Of a stretch of DNA of 64,000 nucleotides, positions 41,431 to 51,195 are shown piece after piece. Both the position numbers and the translations under genes were made by a program. The notes below the pieces were generated by a model. That model had not been told where the DNA came from. It did no database searches and saw only the letters and a program-made list of their open reading frames with translations. The stretch is from positions 62,001-126,000 of the forward strand of contig NZ_CADFEN010000002.1 in the NCBI RefSeq assembly GCF_902833145.1. Reading direction: 5' to 3'. Source of the DNA: Burkholderia sp. BCC0506 (GTDB lineage: Bacteria; Pseudomonadota; Gammaproteobacteria; Burkholderiales; Burkholderiaceae). Each line of letters opens with the position of its first letter. Position 1 is the stretch's first letter.

Positions 41431-43056
41431 TCACCGATATCCGTAACACTGCTTCAGCCCCGCGTAGTCGTAGAAGTGGCTGCCCGGCGCGATCTTCGCG
41501 CCGTCGCACGCGGCCTGGAAATCCGTCTCGCGCTCGTTGTACAGCATCTTCACGATGAGCCGCGACCCGTTGCGATAGACGTCCCACTGCATGTTCGCGG
41601 CCATCGGCGATACCTGCTCGCCGCGCCACGGGTTGTTCGCATACGTGTAGGTCTGCGCCTGCGGCGTCGGCACGAACACGTTCTTCAGGTTCATGATCGA
41701 CGCGAACGGAATCACGATCTCCGCATGCGTGAAGCGCAGCTTCGCGGCGTGCGTCAGGTCGCCGCGCGCGATCGCGTCGACTTCGCCGAAGAAATCGTCC
41801 TGCAGCACCTTCGCCATCCGGTACGTCACGGGGTTCGCTTCCAGGATGCCGGGCCCCTTCTGGTAGTAGTCCTCGGCATCCTGCAGGTACGCAAGGTACT
41901 GCGCCTGCTCCGCGCCGATGTACTTCTCCATCGTGACGCCGCCTGTTTCCGCGGTCATGGCCGGCGCCACCTGCAGCAGGTTGTACAGCACGTTCACCGC
42001 ATCGACGGCCGTCGCGATCTTCGTCTTGCCGTCGCCTTTCAGCGTGTTGGTGAACTTGCCGTCCGTCGACGTGAACGCATAGGTGCCGGTGTTCGCGAAC
42101 GTATAGCCGTCGGAGCCGAGCTTCGCGATGAAAGCCGGCGACACGAGGGCGGACAGCACCGTTTGCGCGACGTCGGCTGCCTGCGGCGCGGCCTTGATCG
42201 CCTTCAGCTTCGCGGCCACCGCCGCGTCGTTCGCGTAGGCCTGGTACGCCTGGCTCGCCTGATAGGTCGCGTAGTATGGATCGCTCGTGTCGGTCACGAG
42301 ATCGGTGGCCGGCTTCAGCGAATGGAAATACAGCAGGAAGCGATCGGTGCCGGCCGGTTGCGCGACCGGCGCACCCGTCGGATAGCCGGATGGCGCGGCT
42401 GGCAGCGTGATGGCCGGTGCCAGTGCCGGCTGCGCGGCGACGAGCGCCGCCGAGAAATACGTGGAACTGTCGACCGCGCGATCCTGGCCCGAGTTGACGA
42501 CGACCACCTGGCGGTTGCCGGTGGCGAACAGCGCGGGCAGCCGTTGCGCGAGACGCGCGGCGAGTTGCTGATGTTCGCGGATGCCGGCTTGCGTGAGGTT
42601 GCCGTACCCGGGTGTCGAGATGCCCTGCACGCCGTAGCCGAGCAGCGCGTTGGCCTTCATCATCGCGTACGTGTCGGCCTTGAGTTGCGCGCCGAGCGCG
42701 GTCAGCGCGCCGTCGGCCTCGGCCCTGACGAGCATCGCGTAGATCGCGCCGTCGTACTTGAAGCCCGACAGTCCGCGCGAGCCGTGACGCGCGACGAGTT
42801 CGGTGTAGACCGGCGCGTAGCCGGCCGGCGGTGCTTCGTACGTCGCGGCGTCCTGCTGCGGGCGGTACGGCGTCTTCGTCTGGTAGTAGGCCGCGGGTGC
42901 CGGGGGCGGCGTCGGCGTGGGTTGAGGCTGCGGAGCGGGCGCCGTGCCGCTGTTGTCGGCCGGCGTGGCGGACGGCGTCAAGTCGTCCCCGCCGCAAGCA
43001 GCGAGCAACAGGCAGGCAATCGTAACGGCGGCGGCGGTGCGGGTCGGGCGTGTCAT
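41431..43056 (-). CDS. Histidine acid phosphatase-type lipoprotein
   Basis: A 541-residue secreted lipoprotein: the signal ends in the lipobox LLAACGG, and a Pro/Thr/Gln linker (about residues 35-55) holds the domain away from the membrane. The histidine phosphatase branch-2 motif is VARHGSRGLSG near residue 90 and the proton-donor motif is FTHAEIVIP near residue 445. The family includes phytases and multiple inositol-polyphosphate phosphatases, so release of phosphate from inositol phosphates or similar esters outside the inner membrane is likely. No regulatory element was recognised. Confidence 0.85.
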   Translation of the reverse strand: MTRPTRTAAAVTIACLLLAACGGDDLTPSATPADNSGTAPAPQPQPTPTPPPAPAAYYQTKTPYRPQQDAATYEAPPAGYAPVYTELVARHGSRGLSGFKYDGAIYAMLVRAEADGALTALGAQLKADTYAMMKANALLGYGVQGISTPGYGNLTQAGIREHQQLAARLAQRLPALFATGNRQVVVVNSGQDRAVDSSTYFSAALVAAQPALAPAITLPAAPSGYPTGAPVAQPAGTDRFLLYFHSLKPATDLVTDTSDPYYATYQASQAYQAYANDAAVAAKLKAIKAAPQAADVAQTVLSALVSPAFIAKLGSDGYTFANTGTYAFTSTDGKFTNTLKGDGKTKIATAVDAVNVLYNLLQVAPAMTAETGGVTMEKYIGAEQAQYLAYLQDAEDYYQKGPGILEANPVTYRMAKVLQDDFFGEVDAIARGDLTHAAKLRFTHAEIVIPFASIMNLKNVFVPTPQAQTYTYANNPWRGEQVSPMAANMQWDVYRNGSRLIVKMLYNERETDFQAACDGAKIAPGSHFYDYAGLKQCYGYR

Positions 43057-43238
43057 CGTGGCGGGCAGCGGACGGGACGATACGCACGCGCGTCGTCCCG
43101 TCTTCGGGGGAAGGTGGTCGAGCCCCGAAGTGTTGCAAGCGACTTTGACAGCAGAATGTCAGGGTGCGGTCGGGCAATCGTCGGATTGCCGCCGGACCGA
43201 TGGGGATGACGAGCCGCGGCCGGCCCGTGTGCAGGCGT

Positions 43239-43673
43239 TCAGTGCAGCCCGGCCGATGCGATCGAGCGCACCGAATCGGTGATGTTCACACAGCGCGACA
43301 GCCCGAAATGTTCGGCTTCGCGGCGTTCCGGTTCGCTGCTCGCGATCCCGACCGCGCGCTCCGGCGGCACGCCGAGCGCCTGCAGCGCGACATCGAACGG
43401 ATGCTGGTTCGATCGGGAGTCCTGCTGATCGGCATCGGTGACGACGACCGAGAAGCGGTCGAGGTTCGCACGGCCGAACTGGCCTTCGAACATGTCGCTG
43501 AGCCGCGCGGCCGGCAGCGTCGTGACGAGACCGAGTCGATATCCTTCTTCCGATGCGCGATCGAGCCACTGGATGATCGCGTCGCGCTGATGGCGCGATT
43601 CGCGGGAATCCGGTGTTGCTTCGATCTGGGCGAATGCTGCGTCGAGACGGGTGACGATGGCTTCGATGACCAC
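43239..43673 (-). CDS. HAD-like protein lacking the nucleophile segment
   Basis: A 144-residue protein starting at GTG 43673 after AAGGAATC. EEGYRLGLVTTLPAARLSDMF, FSVVVTDADQ, HPFDVALQALGVPPERAVGIASSEPERREAEHFGL and CVNITDSV match the second half of phosphoglycolate-phosphatase-like HAD proteins (threonine and lysine-equivalent motifs). The N-terminal DxDxT nucleophile motif is absent. It is therefore either a non-catalytic HAD relative or a truncated remnant. I saw no missing half in the adjacent sequence. Confidence 0.65.
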   Translation of the reverse strand: MVIEAIVTRLDAAFAQIEATPDSRESRHQRDAIIQWLDRASEEGYRLGLVTTLPAARLSDMFEGQFGRANLDRFSVVVTDADQQDSRSNQHPFDVALQALGVPPERAVGIASSEPERREAEHFGLSRCVNITDSVRSIASAGLH

Positions 43674-43998
43674 GGTGATTCCTTTTCAGAAACGTGATGA
43701 TCCGTTCGCCGACGGGAATGCCCCACACCTTAGCGTCGATCCGGAAAACACAACCAATTAATATTTTTAGCCGACCCATACGATTTGACTAATGATTGGC
43801 GCGGCGAGCCAGAGCGGGCGCGGGATGCGTGTCGTGCGGCATGCGCCGCGCGAACGGCATCGTATCGACGGTCTTCAATCTGATGCACCAGCGTGGCGCA
43901 CATTCCCGAGGCATCGCGCATACGCATATAAAAAAACGGCATATCGAGCGATGGCCGCTCCGAGATGCCGTGTCGCGATACCGCGTGCGAGTCGTCGC
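43674..43998. other. 325-bp intergenic region between the HAD-like and NDH-2 genes
   Basis: No coding sequence supported. It contains the ndh terminator (43930-43971) and an AT-rich stretch at 43740-43795 (CAACCAATTAATATTTTTAG) that is a likely promoter region for the HAD-like gene. Confidence 0.5.
43930..43971 (-). terminator. Intrinsic terminator of the NDH-2 gene
   Basis: On the minus strand ACGGCAT (43971-43965) pairs with ATGCCGT (43942-43936), helped by inner CG pairs, and is followed by seven T. It lies about 30 bp after the stop of the NDH-2 gene. Confidence 0.75.
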
Positions 43999-45357
43999 TC
44001 AGTGCAACTTGATCGACGGCTGGTTACGGCTTTGCAGCCAGTGGCTCAGCGACTGGAACAGCGCGCGCTTCATGCCGACGACGCTGAACAGGTGCTTGCG
44101 ATACAGAAGCTTGTACAGCCCGATCGCCGCCAGCCCGTCGACGATCAGCGAGCGCGAGCGCCCGCCGATGTCCGCCTGGTACACGGCGCCCGCATGCCCG
44201 AGCGACACGACGGTGCCCGCATCGCGGAACGTGAAGCCGGCCACCGGCTTGCCGGCGACGCGGCGCGCGAAGGCGTTGACCAGATACACGGCCTGCTGGT
44301 GCGCGACCTGCGCGCGCGGCGGCAGGAATCCGCCCGCAGTGGCCGACGGGCACGCGGCGCAGTCGCCGAACGCGTACACGTGCGGATCGTCGGGCGTCTG
44401 CAGCGTGTCGGTCACGATCACCTGGTTCGAGCGGTTGAGCGCGATGTCGCCGATGTCCCGCAGCATCGCGGGGCCCGCGACGCCGGCCGCCCAGATCGTG
44501 ATGTCGCTCGCGAGGCGTTCGCCGGTCACGGTCGCCACGGCATCCGCGCCGACTTCCGCCACGCGCGTATCGGTCAGCACGTCGACGTTCAGCGCGCGAA
44601 GCTGCGCGTGCATCTTGCCGGACAGCCGCTCGTCGAGCGCGGGCAGGATGCGCGGGCCGCCTTCGATCAGCCGGATGTGCACGTCGCGCGCGGACACCAG
44701 CGCCTTGAAGCGGTACGTCGTCAGTTGCTGGACGGCGTGCCGCAGCGCGGCGGCCAGCTCGACACCCGTCGCGCCCGCACCGATCACGTTGATGCAGATC
44801 GGCGCCGCGCGCCGCGCGGGCTGCTGCTCGGCCCGGTGATTCGCCTTCGTGCACGCTGCCAGGAACTTGCGGCGGAAATCCTCGGCCTGGTCGAGGTTTT
44901 CGAGCGGCAGCGCATGACGCTCGGCGCCCGGCACGTTGAAGAAGTTCGTCACGCTGCCGACCGCCAGCACGAGATCGTCATAGTCGAGCATGCGCTGCGG
45001 CAGGATTTCCGTGCCGTCCGCATCGAGCACGGCCGCGATCGTCGCCGTGCGTGCCGCGCGGTCGACCCGCTGCAGCGCGCCCTGCACGAAACGGAAGCCG
45101 TGGCGCTTCGCCTGCGCCGCGTATTCGATCGTATGCGAGGCCGGATCGCGATGGCCCGACGCGGCTTCATGCAGCAGCGGCTTCCAGAAATGTGTCGGAT
45201 AGCGGTCGACGAGCACGATTTCGGCCTGCCCGCGGCGTCCGACCGTATCGCCGAGACGCGTCGCGAGCTGCAGGCCGCCTGCGCCGCCGCCGACGATCAC
45301 GATGCGCGGCACGCGCGCTGCGCGCTCCGTTGCCAGGTTGGGCGTGATGTTGTCCAT
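43999..45357 (-). CDS. ndh: Type II NADH dehydrogenase
   Basis: A 452-residue FAD enzyme of the NDH-2 family, which oxidises NADH and reduces quinone at the inner membrane without pumping protons. The FAD motif is IVIVGGGAGGLQLATRLG, the NADH-binding motif is INVIGAGATGVELAAAL, and the C-terminal FAD segment is VYAFGDCAACP. The conserved AHQQAVY is present. GGGAG precedes ATG 45357. It is divergent from a LysR gene across 100 bp that include an AT-rich GCTTATAAACATTAAA, the probable shared control region. Confidence 0.9.
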   Translation of the reverse strand: MDNITPNLATERAARVPRIVIVGGGAGGLQLATRLGDTVGRRGQAEIVLVDRYPTHFWKPLLHEAASGHRDPASHTIEYAAQAKRHGFRFVQGALQRVDRAARTATIAAVLDADGTEILPQRMLDYDDLVLAVGSVTNFFNVPGAERHALPLENLDQAEDFRRKFLAACTKANHRAEQQPARRAAPICINVIGAGATGVELAAALRHAVQQLTTYRFKALVSARDVHIRLIEGGPRILPALDERLSGKMHAQLRALNVDVLTDTRVAEVGADAVATVTGERLASDITIWAAGVAGPAMLRDIGDIALNRSNQVIVTDTLQTPDDPHVYAFGDCAACPSATAGGFLPPRAQVAHQQAVYLVNAFARRVAGKPVAGFTFRDAGTVVSLGHAGAVYQADIGGRSRSLIVDGLAAIGLYKLLYRKHLFSVVGMKRALFQSLSHWLQSRNQPSIKLH

Positions 45358-45457
45358 GTTGGGCTCCCGCTGAATGACGATTCGGATGACATTGCTCAAG
45401 AACCGACGATATAGTTTCGAACCCACTCGAACAATTTAATGTTTATAAGCGACTCAT

Positions 45458-46411
45458 ATGTATTCACTTATAGGAAAAACCGCGACGTTCCGGCAGTTGA
45501 AGGCGCTGGACATGATCGCGCGGCTCGGCAGCGTGTCGCGCGCGGCCGAGGAGCTGAACCTGACGCAGCCGGCCGTGTCGCTGCAGGTTCGCCTGCTCGA
45601 GGAGGCCGTGGGCGCCGCGTTGTTGCAGCGGGTGGGACGCGGCGTGCAACTGACCGCGGCCGGCGAGATCGTGGCGCGCTACGCGCGCGAGATCCTGCAT
45701 CTGTGGAGCGAGGCCGGCGACGAGGTGGCCGCGCTGACGGGCGATCTCGGCGGCACGCTGCGGATCGGCGCGATCACGACGGCCGAATACCTGATTCCGC
45801 CGCTGCTCGTCAAATTCACCGCGACGCGCCCGCATGTGAAGACCTACTTCAAGGTCGGCAACCGCGACGACATCATCCGCATGCTCGCCACGCATGAAAT
45901 CGATCTCGCGGTGATGGGCAGCGCGCCGAAGGAGCTGCGTACGCACGCGGTCGAGTTCGCGAAACACCCGATGGTGTTCGTCGCGGCGCCCGGCCATCCG
46001 CTGATGCAGCGCAAGCGCGTCGCGCTGAGGGATCTCGAATCCGCGCACCTGCTCGTGCGCGAACGCGGTGCGGGCACGCGCTCGACCGTCGAGAGCCTCT
46101 TCAAGAATGCGGGCTACCGTTTTCATGTGGGGTCCGAACTGTCGAGCAACGAGGCGATCAAGCAGATGGCCGAAGCCGGGCTCGGCGTCGCGTTCCTGTC
46201 GTTGCACGCGTGTGCGCTCGAACTGCGCACGGGGCTGCTCGGGCAACTGCCGTTTCCCGGCAACCCGATCGAGCGCGAATGGTATGTGGTCACGCTCGCC
46301 GACCGGCGGATCTCGCAGGTGACGGGGCTGTTCCGCGATTTCCTGATCAAGCAGGGCGCGCCGGTGATCGACGGGGCGACGGTGGCGCCGCACGAGCGGC
46401 GGCGCAAGTAG
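45458..46411 (+). CDS. LysR-type regulator (CbbR-like)
   Basis: A 317-residue LysR regulator. The HTH is GSVSRAAEELNLTQPAVSLQV, and LRIGAITTAEYLIPPLLVKF and HTLRERGAGTR-type segments (LLVRERGAGTRSTVESLF) are typical of the CbbR/CysB-like branch, which senses metabolites such as NADPH or phosphorylated sugars. It starts 100 bp from, and divergent to, the NDH-2 gene, so NDH-2 is the likeliest target. No Calvin-cycle genes are nearby. Confidence 0.88.
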   Translation: MYSLIGKTATFRQLKALDMIARLGSVSRAAEELNLTQPAVSLQVRLLEEAVGAALLQRVGRGVQLTAAGEIVARYAREILHLWSEAGDEVAALTGDLGGTLRIGAITTAEYLIPPLLVKFTATRPHVKTYFKVGNRDDIIRMLATHEIDLAVMGSAPKELRTHAVEFAKHPMVFVAAPGHPLMQRKRVALRDLESAHLLVRERGAGTRSTVESLFKNAGYRFHVGSELSSNEAIKQMAEAGLGVAFLSLHACALELRTGLLGQLPFPGNPIEREWYVVTLADRRISQVTGLFRDFLIKQGAPVIDGATVAPHERRRK

Positions 46412-46429
46412 GTAGGTTTGGCCGGCCGG

Positions 46430-46624
46430 TCAGCCGAGCCCGAAGTCGTCGTTGCTGTCGGGAATCGACGCGAGCAGCCGTTCGAGCCGATACCAGCCGA
46501 CCACGCGCAGGCACCACGCGGCGATGGCGGTGCGGTCGGTGCGGGCTTGGGGGCCGGATGAGGGGCGGGCGGCGGCGGGCGCGCGCGCGATGAAGGCCGC
46601 GCGTTGCGGGCAGTAATGGGGCAT
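46430..46624 (-). CDS. Small hypothetical protein
   Basis: A 64-residue ORF (MPHYCPQRAAF...IPDSNDDFGLG) with GGAG before ATG 46624. The second half, TAIAAWCLRVVGWYRLERLLASI, looks like an amphipathic helix, and the tail is acidic. I have no family assignment. It converges on the LysR gene with an 18-bp gap. It could be a real Burkholderia small protein, but the support is only the ribosome site and amino-acid composition. Confidence 0.5.
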   Translation of the reverse strand: MPHYCPQRAAFIARAPAAARPSSGPQARTDRTAIAAWCLRVVGWYRLERLLASIPDSNDDFGLG

Positions 46625-46816
46625 GACGGGCTCCGTAGGTGTCGGATGAGTCGATCGTAAGCGGCGCGGCGCCCGCCGGCGCGCACGCAAGGATCGTTCC
46701 GAGCACAAACGGATGATCTTTTTATGCTGGATCCGGCGGCGGCCGCGCAAGGCCGGCACGCCGGCCCGAAACGCGTCACAATGCGCGTTCGGCACCTGAT
46801 CTGGTGGAGACCATCA

Positions 46817-47740
46817 ATGAGCGATCCGATTCTTGCCGCGCCGACCGACAACGGCGTCCCGGTCAGCCTGCGCTCGAGCCGCGGGCTGGGCTGGCGCGGC
46901 TTCGGCGCGTCGCTGCTGGAGATCCGCGCGGGCACGTACCGGATTCCGGCGGCCGAGCATCACCGGATCGGCGTGCATATCGGCTCGCCGGTGCGCGCGG
47001 ATTGCGTGTGCGACGGCGAGCGCGTGTCGCGCATCCAGGCGCACGGCGACATCGACGTGATTCCGGCCGGCCTGCCCGGCCAGTGGACCGACAGCGCCGA
47101 CTGCCGGATCCTGCACATTGCGCTCAGCGACACCTTCGTGCGGCGCACCGTCGAACAACTCGAACTGAAGGCGTCGCACGCGCAGATCCGCCGGCGGCTG
47201 CAGGTGCGCGACCCGCGGTTGCAGCACATCGCGTGGGCGATGGCCGCCGAACTCGAAGCGGAAGACGCGTCGGACCCGCTCTACGCGGAAAGCCTGTGCA
47301 CGGCGCTCGTCGCGCGGCTGGTCGACGGCCAGCCGGCGTTTCGCGAACGCCGGCGCGCGCTGGCGCCGAAGGCCGCGGCGCGCGTGATCGACTATGTCGA
47401 AGCGAATCTGGACCGGCGCATGACGCTGGCCGAGCTCGCGGCGCTCGTGTCGATCAGCGTGCCGCATTTCAAGGTGCTGTTTCGCGAAACGCTCGGGATG
47501 CCCGTGCACCAGTACGTCGTGCGGCGCCGGGTGGAGCGCGCGAAGACGCTGCTGCTCGAAGGCCGGCTCAGCATCAGCCAGATCGCGCTGGAAGCCGGGT
47601 TCGCGCATCAGAGTCACATGGCGAACTGGATGAACCGCGTGCTCGGCGCGACGCCGACGGAGATCGCGCGGTCGGGCGCACGGGGCGGGTTGCGGCTGGC
47701 TTATGACGGCGGGGATGACGCGAAACCTTCACGTCGCTAG
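46817..47740 (+). CDS. AraC-family regulator
   Basis: A 307-residue regulator with an N-terminal cupin-like domain (HHRIGVHIGSPVRADC, IDVIPAGLPGQW) and a C-terminal double HTH. The first HTH is MTLAELAALVSISVPHFKVLF and the second is LSISQIALEAGFAHQSHMANW, followed by GATPTEIARSG. GGTGGAGA lies 7 nt before ATG 46817. It is upstream of the NmrA-like gene in the same direction and may control it. The cupin domain presumably binds a small ligand. Confidence 0.88.
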   Translation: MSDPILAAPTDNGVPVSLRSSRGLGWRGFGASLLEIRAGTYRIPAAEHHRIGVHIGSPVRADCVCDGERVSRIQAHGDIDVIPAGLPGQWTDSADCRILHIALSDTFVRRTVEQLELKASHAQIRRRLQVRDPRLQHIAWAMAAELEAEDASDPLYAESLCTALVARLVDGQPAFRERRRALAPKAAARVIDYVEANLDRRMTLAELAALVSISVPHFKVLFRETLGMPVHQYVVRRRVERAKTLLLEGRLSISQIALEAGFAHQSHMANWMNRVLGATPTEIARSGARGGLRLAYDGGDDAKPSRR

Positions 47741-47878
47741 CTAGCGCGCCGACGGATGCGCGGGCCGTGCCGACGCCCGCATCCCGTCATCCTTTCCTGC
47801 TCGATTCATCCCTCCGTGCGCGCCTTCCCGGCCGGGCGTGCCGACAATCACAGCACTTTCATTCCTCGGGAGCGAATC

Positions 47879-48766
47879 GTGTTCGTGATCTTCGGAGCAT
47901 CCGGCAACGTCGGCCTGTCGACCGTGACGACCTTGCGCAACGCCGGCCATTCCGTGCGCGCGGTGCTGCGCGACGCACGCCATCGTGAACGTTTCGCGCA
48001 GCTCGGCTGCGATGTCGCGATCGCGGACCTGACGGACGCGAACGCGATCGCCGCGGCGATCGACGGCGCGCAGGCCGTGCAGATGCTGTGCCCGGTGCCG
48101 GGCGCCGACCCCGATCCGGCTGCGACGATGACGCGGACGATCGACGTCGCGACCGCCGCGCTCGCCGCAAACCCGCCACCTGTGCTGCTCGCGTTGTCGG
48201 ACTACGGTGCGGAGCTGGAAGGCAATACGGGTATCACGCGTCTGTTCCATGACTTCGAGGAACGGCTGAAGACGATCCCCGCGCAACTGACGCTGCTGCG
48301 CTCGGCCGAGCATCTGCAGAACTGGGCGCGCGTGCTGCCGGTCGCGCTCGGCACCGGCGTGCTGCCGAGCTTCCACCATCCGGTCGGCAAGGTCTTTCCG
48401 ACGGTCTGGGCGCCCGATGTGGGCATCGTCGCGGCGCGGCTGCTGCGCGATGCGCCGGAAGGCGGCAGCGGGCCGCGCATCGTCAGCGTCGAAGGGCCGC
48501 GGCGGGTGAGCGCGACGGCGATCGCGGATACATTGAGTGCGGCGGCAGGCCGCGCGATCGTCGCGCACGAGCTGCCGCGCGACACGTGGAACGCGACGCT
48601 ACTGCGCGCGGGGCTCAGCGATCGTCATGCACAGCTGATCGTCGATCTGTACGACGTGCACAACGCGGGGCGGATCGACGTCGAGGCCGGGGTGTCGGAG
48701 CGGGTGTACGGGACGACGCCGCCGGAGGAGGGGCTCGCGCAACTGGTGCGCGGGCATGCGCATTGA
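47879..48766 (+). CDS. NmrA-like NAD(P)-binding protein
   Basis: A 295-residue atypical SDR/NmrA-family protein. The nucleotide motif VIFGASGNVGLSTV is at the very N-terminus, and DLTDANAIAAAIDGAQAVQML follows. No YxxxK catalytic pair is evident, as expected for NmrA/QorB-like proteins that sense redox cofactors or reduce quinones. The start is GTG 47879, with GGGAG 6 nt upstream. It converges on benE with 25 bp between the stops. Confidence 0.83.
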   Translation: MFVIFGASGNVGLSTVTTLRNAGHSVRAVLRDARHRERFAQLGCDVAIADLTDANAIAAAIDGAQAVQMLCPVPGADPDPAATMTRTIDVATAALAANPPPVLLALSDYGAELEGNTGITRLFHDFEERLKTIPAQLTLLRSAEHLQNWARVLPVALGTGVLPSFHHPVGKVFPTVWAPDVGIVAARLLRDAPEGGSGPRIVSVEGPRRVSATAIADTLSAAAGRAIVAHELPRDTWNATLLRAGLSDRHAQLIVDLYDVHNAGRIDVEAGVSERVYGTTPPEEGLAQLVRGHAH

Positions 48767-48791
48767 GTGATGCGGCCGTGCGCGGCGCGCA

Positions 48792-49994
48792 TCATGCGGG
48801 CCCCCGCACCCTGTTCACCACCCCATACGCCACCGACCCGATCACGATCCCCCAGAACGCCGACCCGAGCCCGAGCCACGACATCCCCGACGCGGTCGCG
48901 AGGAACGTGATCATCGACGCTTCGCGATGGTTCTCGTCCTCGAAGATCCCGTGCACGTTCGCGCCGATCGCGCCGATCAGCGCGAGCCCGGCGAGAATCG
49001 CGACGAACGCCTTCGGCAGCGCGAAGAACAGCGTGACGATCGTGCCCGCGAAGAGCCCGCCGATCAGGTAGAACACGCCGTTCGCGAGCCCGGCGACATA
49101 CCGCCGGTCCGGATCCTCGTGCGCGTCCTTGCCGGTGCACAGCGCCGCGGTGATCGCCGCGACGACGATCGTGATCCCGCCGAAGCACGCGACGACCAGT
49201 GACATCACGCCGGTCGCGGTGATGATCGGGCGCGCCGGCGTGTGATAGCCGGACACGCGCAGGATCGTCATCCCCGGCAGGAACTGGCCGGTGAGGCTGA
49301 CGACGACGAGCGGCAGCGCGAGGCTGAGGGTCGTGCCGAGCGTCCATTCGGGGGCGATGAAGATCGGCCGCGCGAGGCTCGGCGACACGTTGCCGAGATG
49401 CGTCATCCCGAGCAGCGTCGCGAGCGCGGCGCCCGTCAGCAGCACGAGCACGATGCTGTAGCGCGGCAGCAGGCGTCTGAAGATCACGTAGGCCGCGATC
49501 ATCCCGAAACCGAGCACCGGCTGCGCGGTCGCGGCGGAGAACGCGCGCATGCCGAACGGCAGAAGGATGCCGGCCATCATCCCGCACGCGATGCCGCGCG
49601 GAATGTGGCGCACGAGCCGGTCGAAATAGCCGGTCACGCCGATCAGCAGGATGATGAGCGCAGCCGTGATGTACGCGCCGACGGCCTGGTTCAGCGTCAG
49701 TTGCGGAAAGAGGCCGACCAGGAGCGCGGTGCCGGGCGCGGACCAAGCGGTCACGATCGGCACTTTCAGCTTCCAGCTCGCGAACAGCCCTGACACGCCC
49801 GCGCCGATCGAGATCGCCCAGACCCACGACGACACCATGTCGGTGGACGCATGTGCGGCTTGCGACGCCTGGAAGAAGATCGCGAGCGGGCCTGCATACG
49901 AAATCAGGACCGCGAGAAAGCCTGCCGTGACCGCGGAGACGGACCAGTCGTTGCCGATCGTGCGGATCGCGCCGGGTGGGGTGTTCGGTTGCAT
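48792..49994 (-). CDS. benE: BenE-family benzoate:H+ symporter
   Basis: A 400-residue inner-membrane transporter of the BenE family with about 12 helices. Family segments seen are SYAGPLAIFFQASQAA, VWAISIGAGVSGLF, VPIVTAWSAPGTALLVG and FFALPKAFVAILAGLALIGAI. BenE imports benzoate. No benABCD or cat genes lie in the window, so the true substrate here could be another aromatic acid. Confidence 0.88.
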   Translation of the reverse strand: MQPNTPPGAIRTIGNDWSVSAVTAGFLAVLISYAGPLAIFFQASQAAHASTDMVSSWVWAISIGAGVSGLFASWKLKVPIVTAWSAPGTALLVGLFPQLTLNQAVGAYITAALIILLIGVTGYFDRLVRHIPRGIACGMMAGILLPFGMRAFSAATAQPVLGFGMIAAYVIFRRLLPRYSIVLVLLTGAALATLLGMTHLGNVSPSLARPIFIAPEWTLGTTLSLALPLVVVSLTGQFLPGMTILRVSGYHTPARPIITATGVMSLVVACFGGITIVVAAITAALCTGKDAHEDPDRRYVAGLANGVFYLIGGLFAGTIVTLFFALPKAFVAILAGLALIGAIGANVHGIFEDENHREASMITFLATASGMSWLGLGSAFWGIVIGSVAYGVVNRVRGPA

Positions 49995-50169
49995 CGTCGT
50001 CGGGGAATGCGGCGCGCGGTTGTGCGGCGGAGCCGGGGCGGATGAGGGTTGGAAGCCCCTGATGAGCCGTCATTCTGGGCATGGCCGACGCAATTGGCAA
50101 TCCGCGGGCGACGATCGGTGCTGTCGGCTTTTCGTAACGATTGGTGCCGAAACGCGGAAACTTCTGACG

Positions 50170-51195
50170 TCACGTACTGATCTGCAACACCCTGTCGACC
50201 ACCGCCACCTTGATCCCGCTGCCCGTCGACAGCGATGCCGTGCCGGCGTCGAACGGATGCACGGGCGGATCGGTCGGCGTCCACGCATGGCGTGCGAGCA
50301 GTTCGCGATACCCGCCGCGGATCACGAAGCCGCCGCATTTCCGCGCATACGCGTCGCGCCGCATCCGGTACGCGCGCGGCAGGTCGTACCACGGCAGCTT
50401 CGGCAGGTCGTGATGGACGAGGTGATAGTTGTTGTTCAGGTACAGCAGCCGCATCGCGAAGCCGGCTTCGTTGATCGTGATGCGCGCCTTCGGATGCGGC
50501 GCGGCGCGATGCTCGTACAGCGAGCGGATCATCGCAAGCGATAGCGCGGGCCATGTGACGGCCAGCAGGTAGTACCACCACGGCACACCGATCGCCCATT
50601 GCAGCCAGGCGAGCAGCGCGACCACGCAGGCCACGTGAGTCAACCACATCGGCAGATAGCGGAAGTCGCCGCGCCGGAATGCGGCGAACGCATCGCGGAA
50701 CGTCGCGGCGATGGCGAGCGGCGGCCCGACGACGATGCGTCCGAGGAACGTCTTGCGCGCGAGCGTCAGCGCCCGGCGCCAGCGCGGCAGCCGCGCCCAG
50801 CGCTCGCGCGTCACGTAGTTCGTCTCGGGATCGACGCCCGGCACGGTCAGGTCTTCGTCGCGATGATGCTCGAGATGCGTGTCGCGATACAGCGTGTACG
50901 GATACCAGACCGTCAGCGGCGGATAGCCGAGCAGCTTGTTCACGAAGGCGGAACGCGTCGGATGGCCGTGCAGCAGCTCGTGCTGCAGCGACAGGTGCCA
51001 CGCGCCGAGCAGGATTAGCGGCGGCGTCGCGGCGGCGAGCGACAGGCGCCCGTCGCGCACGAGCAGCAGCACGGCGAGCCAGCCGCCGTAGATGACCACG
51101 ACCAGCAGCCAGGTCGGCCACTCGGTGCGGGCGGTGAAGCGGGCGTCGAGCGCGGCGATCGCGCGCGCGTGGTCGACGTCGAAGTATTCGGCCAT
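50170..51195 (-). CDS. Membrane fatty acid desaturase family protein
   Basis: A 341-residue integral-membrane di-iron enzyme. Three histidine boxes are visible: HELLHGH (about residue 76), HLEHH (about 111) and HLVHH (about 256). Several hydrophobic segments lie between them (WLLVVVIYGGWLAVLLLV, YLPMWLTHVACVVALLAWL). The family desaturates or hydroxylates acyl chains or carotenoids. It is monocistronic by spacing. The start at MAEYFDVDHARA is chosen because the residues upstream in the open frame are unlike the family; the ribosome site is weak. Confidence 0.85.
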   Translation of the reverse strand: MAEYFDVDHARAIAALDARFTARTEWPTWLLVVVIYGGWLAVLLLVRDGRLSLAAATPPLILLGAWHLSLQHELLHGHPTRSAFVNKLLGYPPLTVWYPYTLYRDTHLEHHRDEDLTVPGVDPETNYVTRERWARLPRWRRALTLARKTFLGRIVVGPPLAIAATFRDAFAAFRRGDFRYLPMWLTHVACVVALLAWLQWAIGVPWWYYLLAVTWPALSLAMIRSLYEHRAAPHPKARITINEAGFAMRLLYLNNNYHLVHHDLPKLPWYDLPRAYRMRRDAYARKCGGFVIRGGYRELLARHAWTPTDPPVHPFDAGTASLSTGSGIKVAVVDRVLQIST

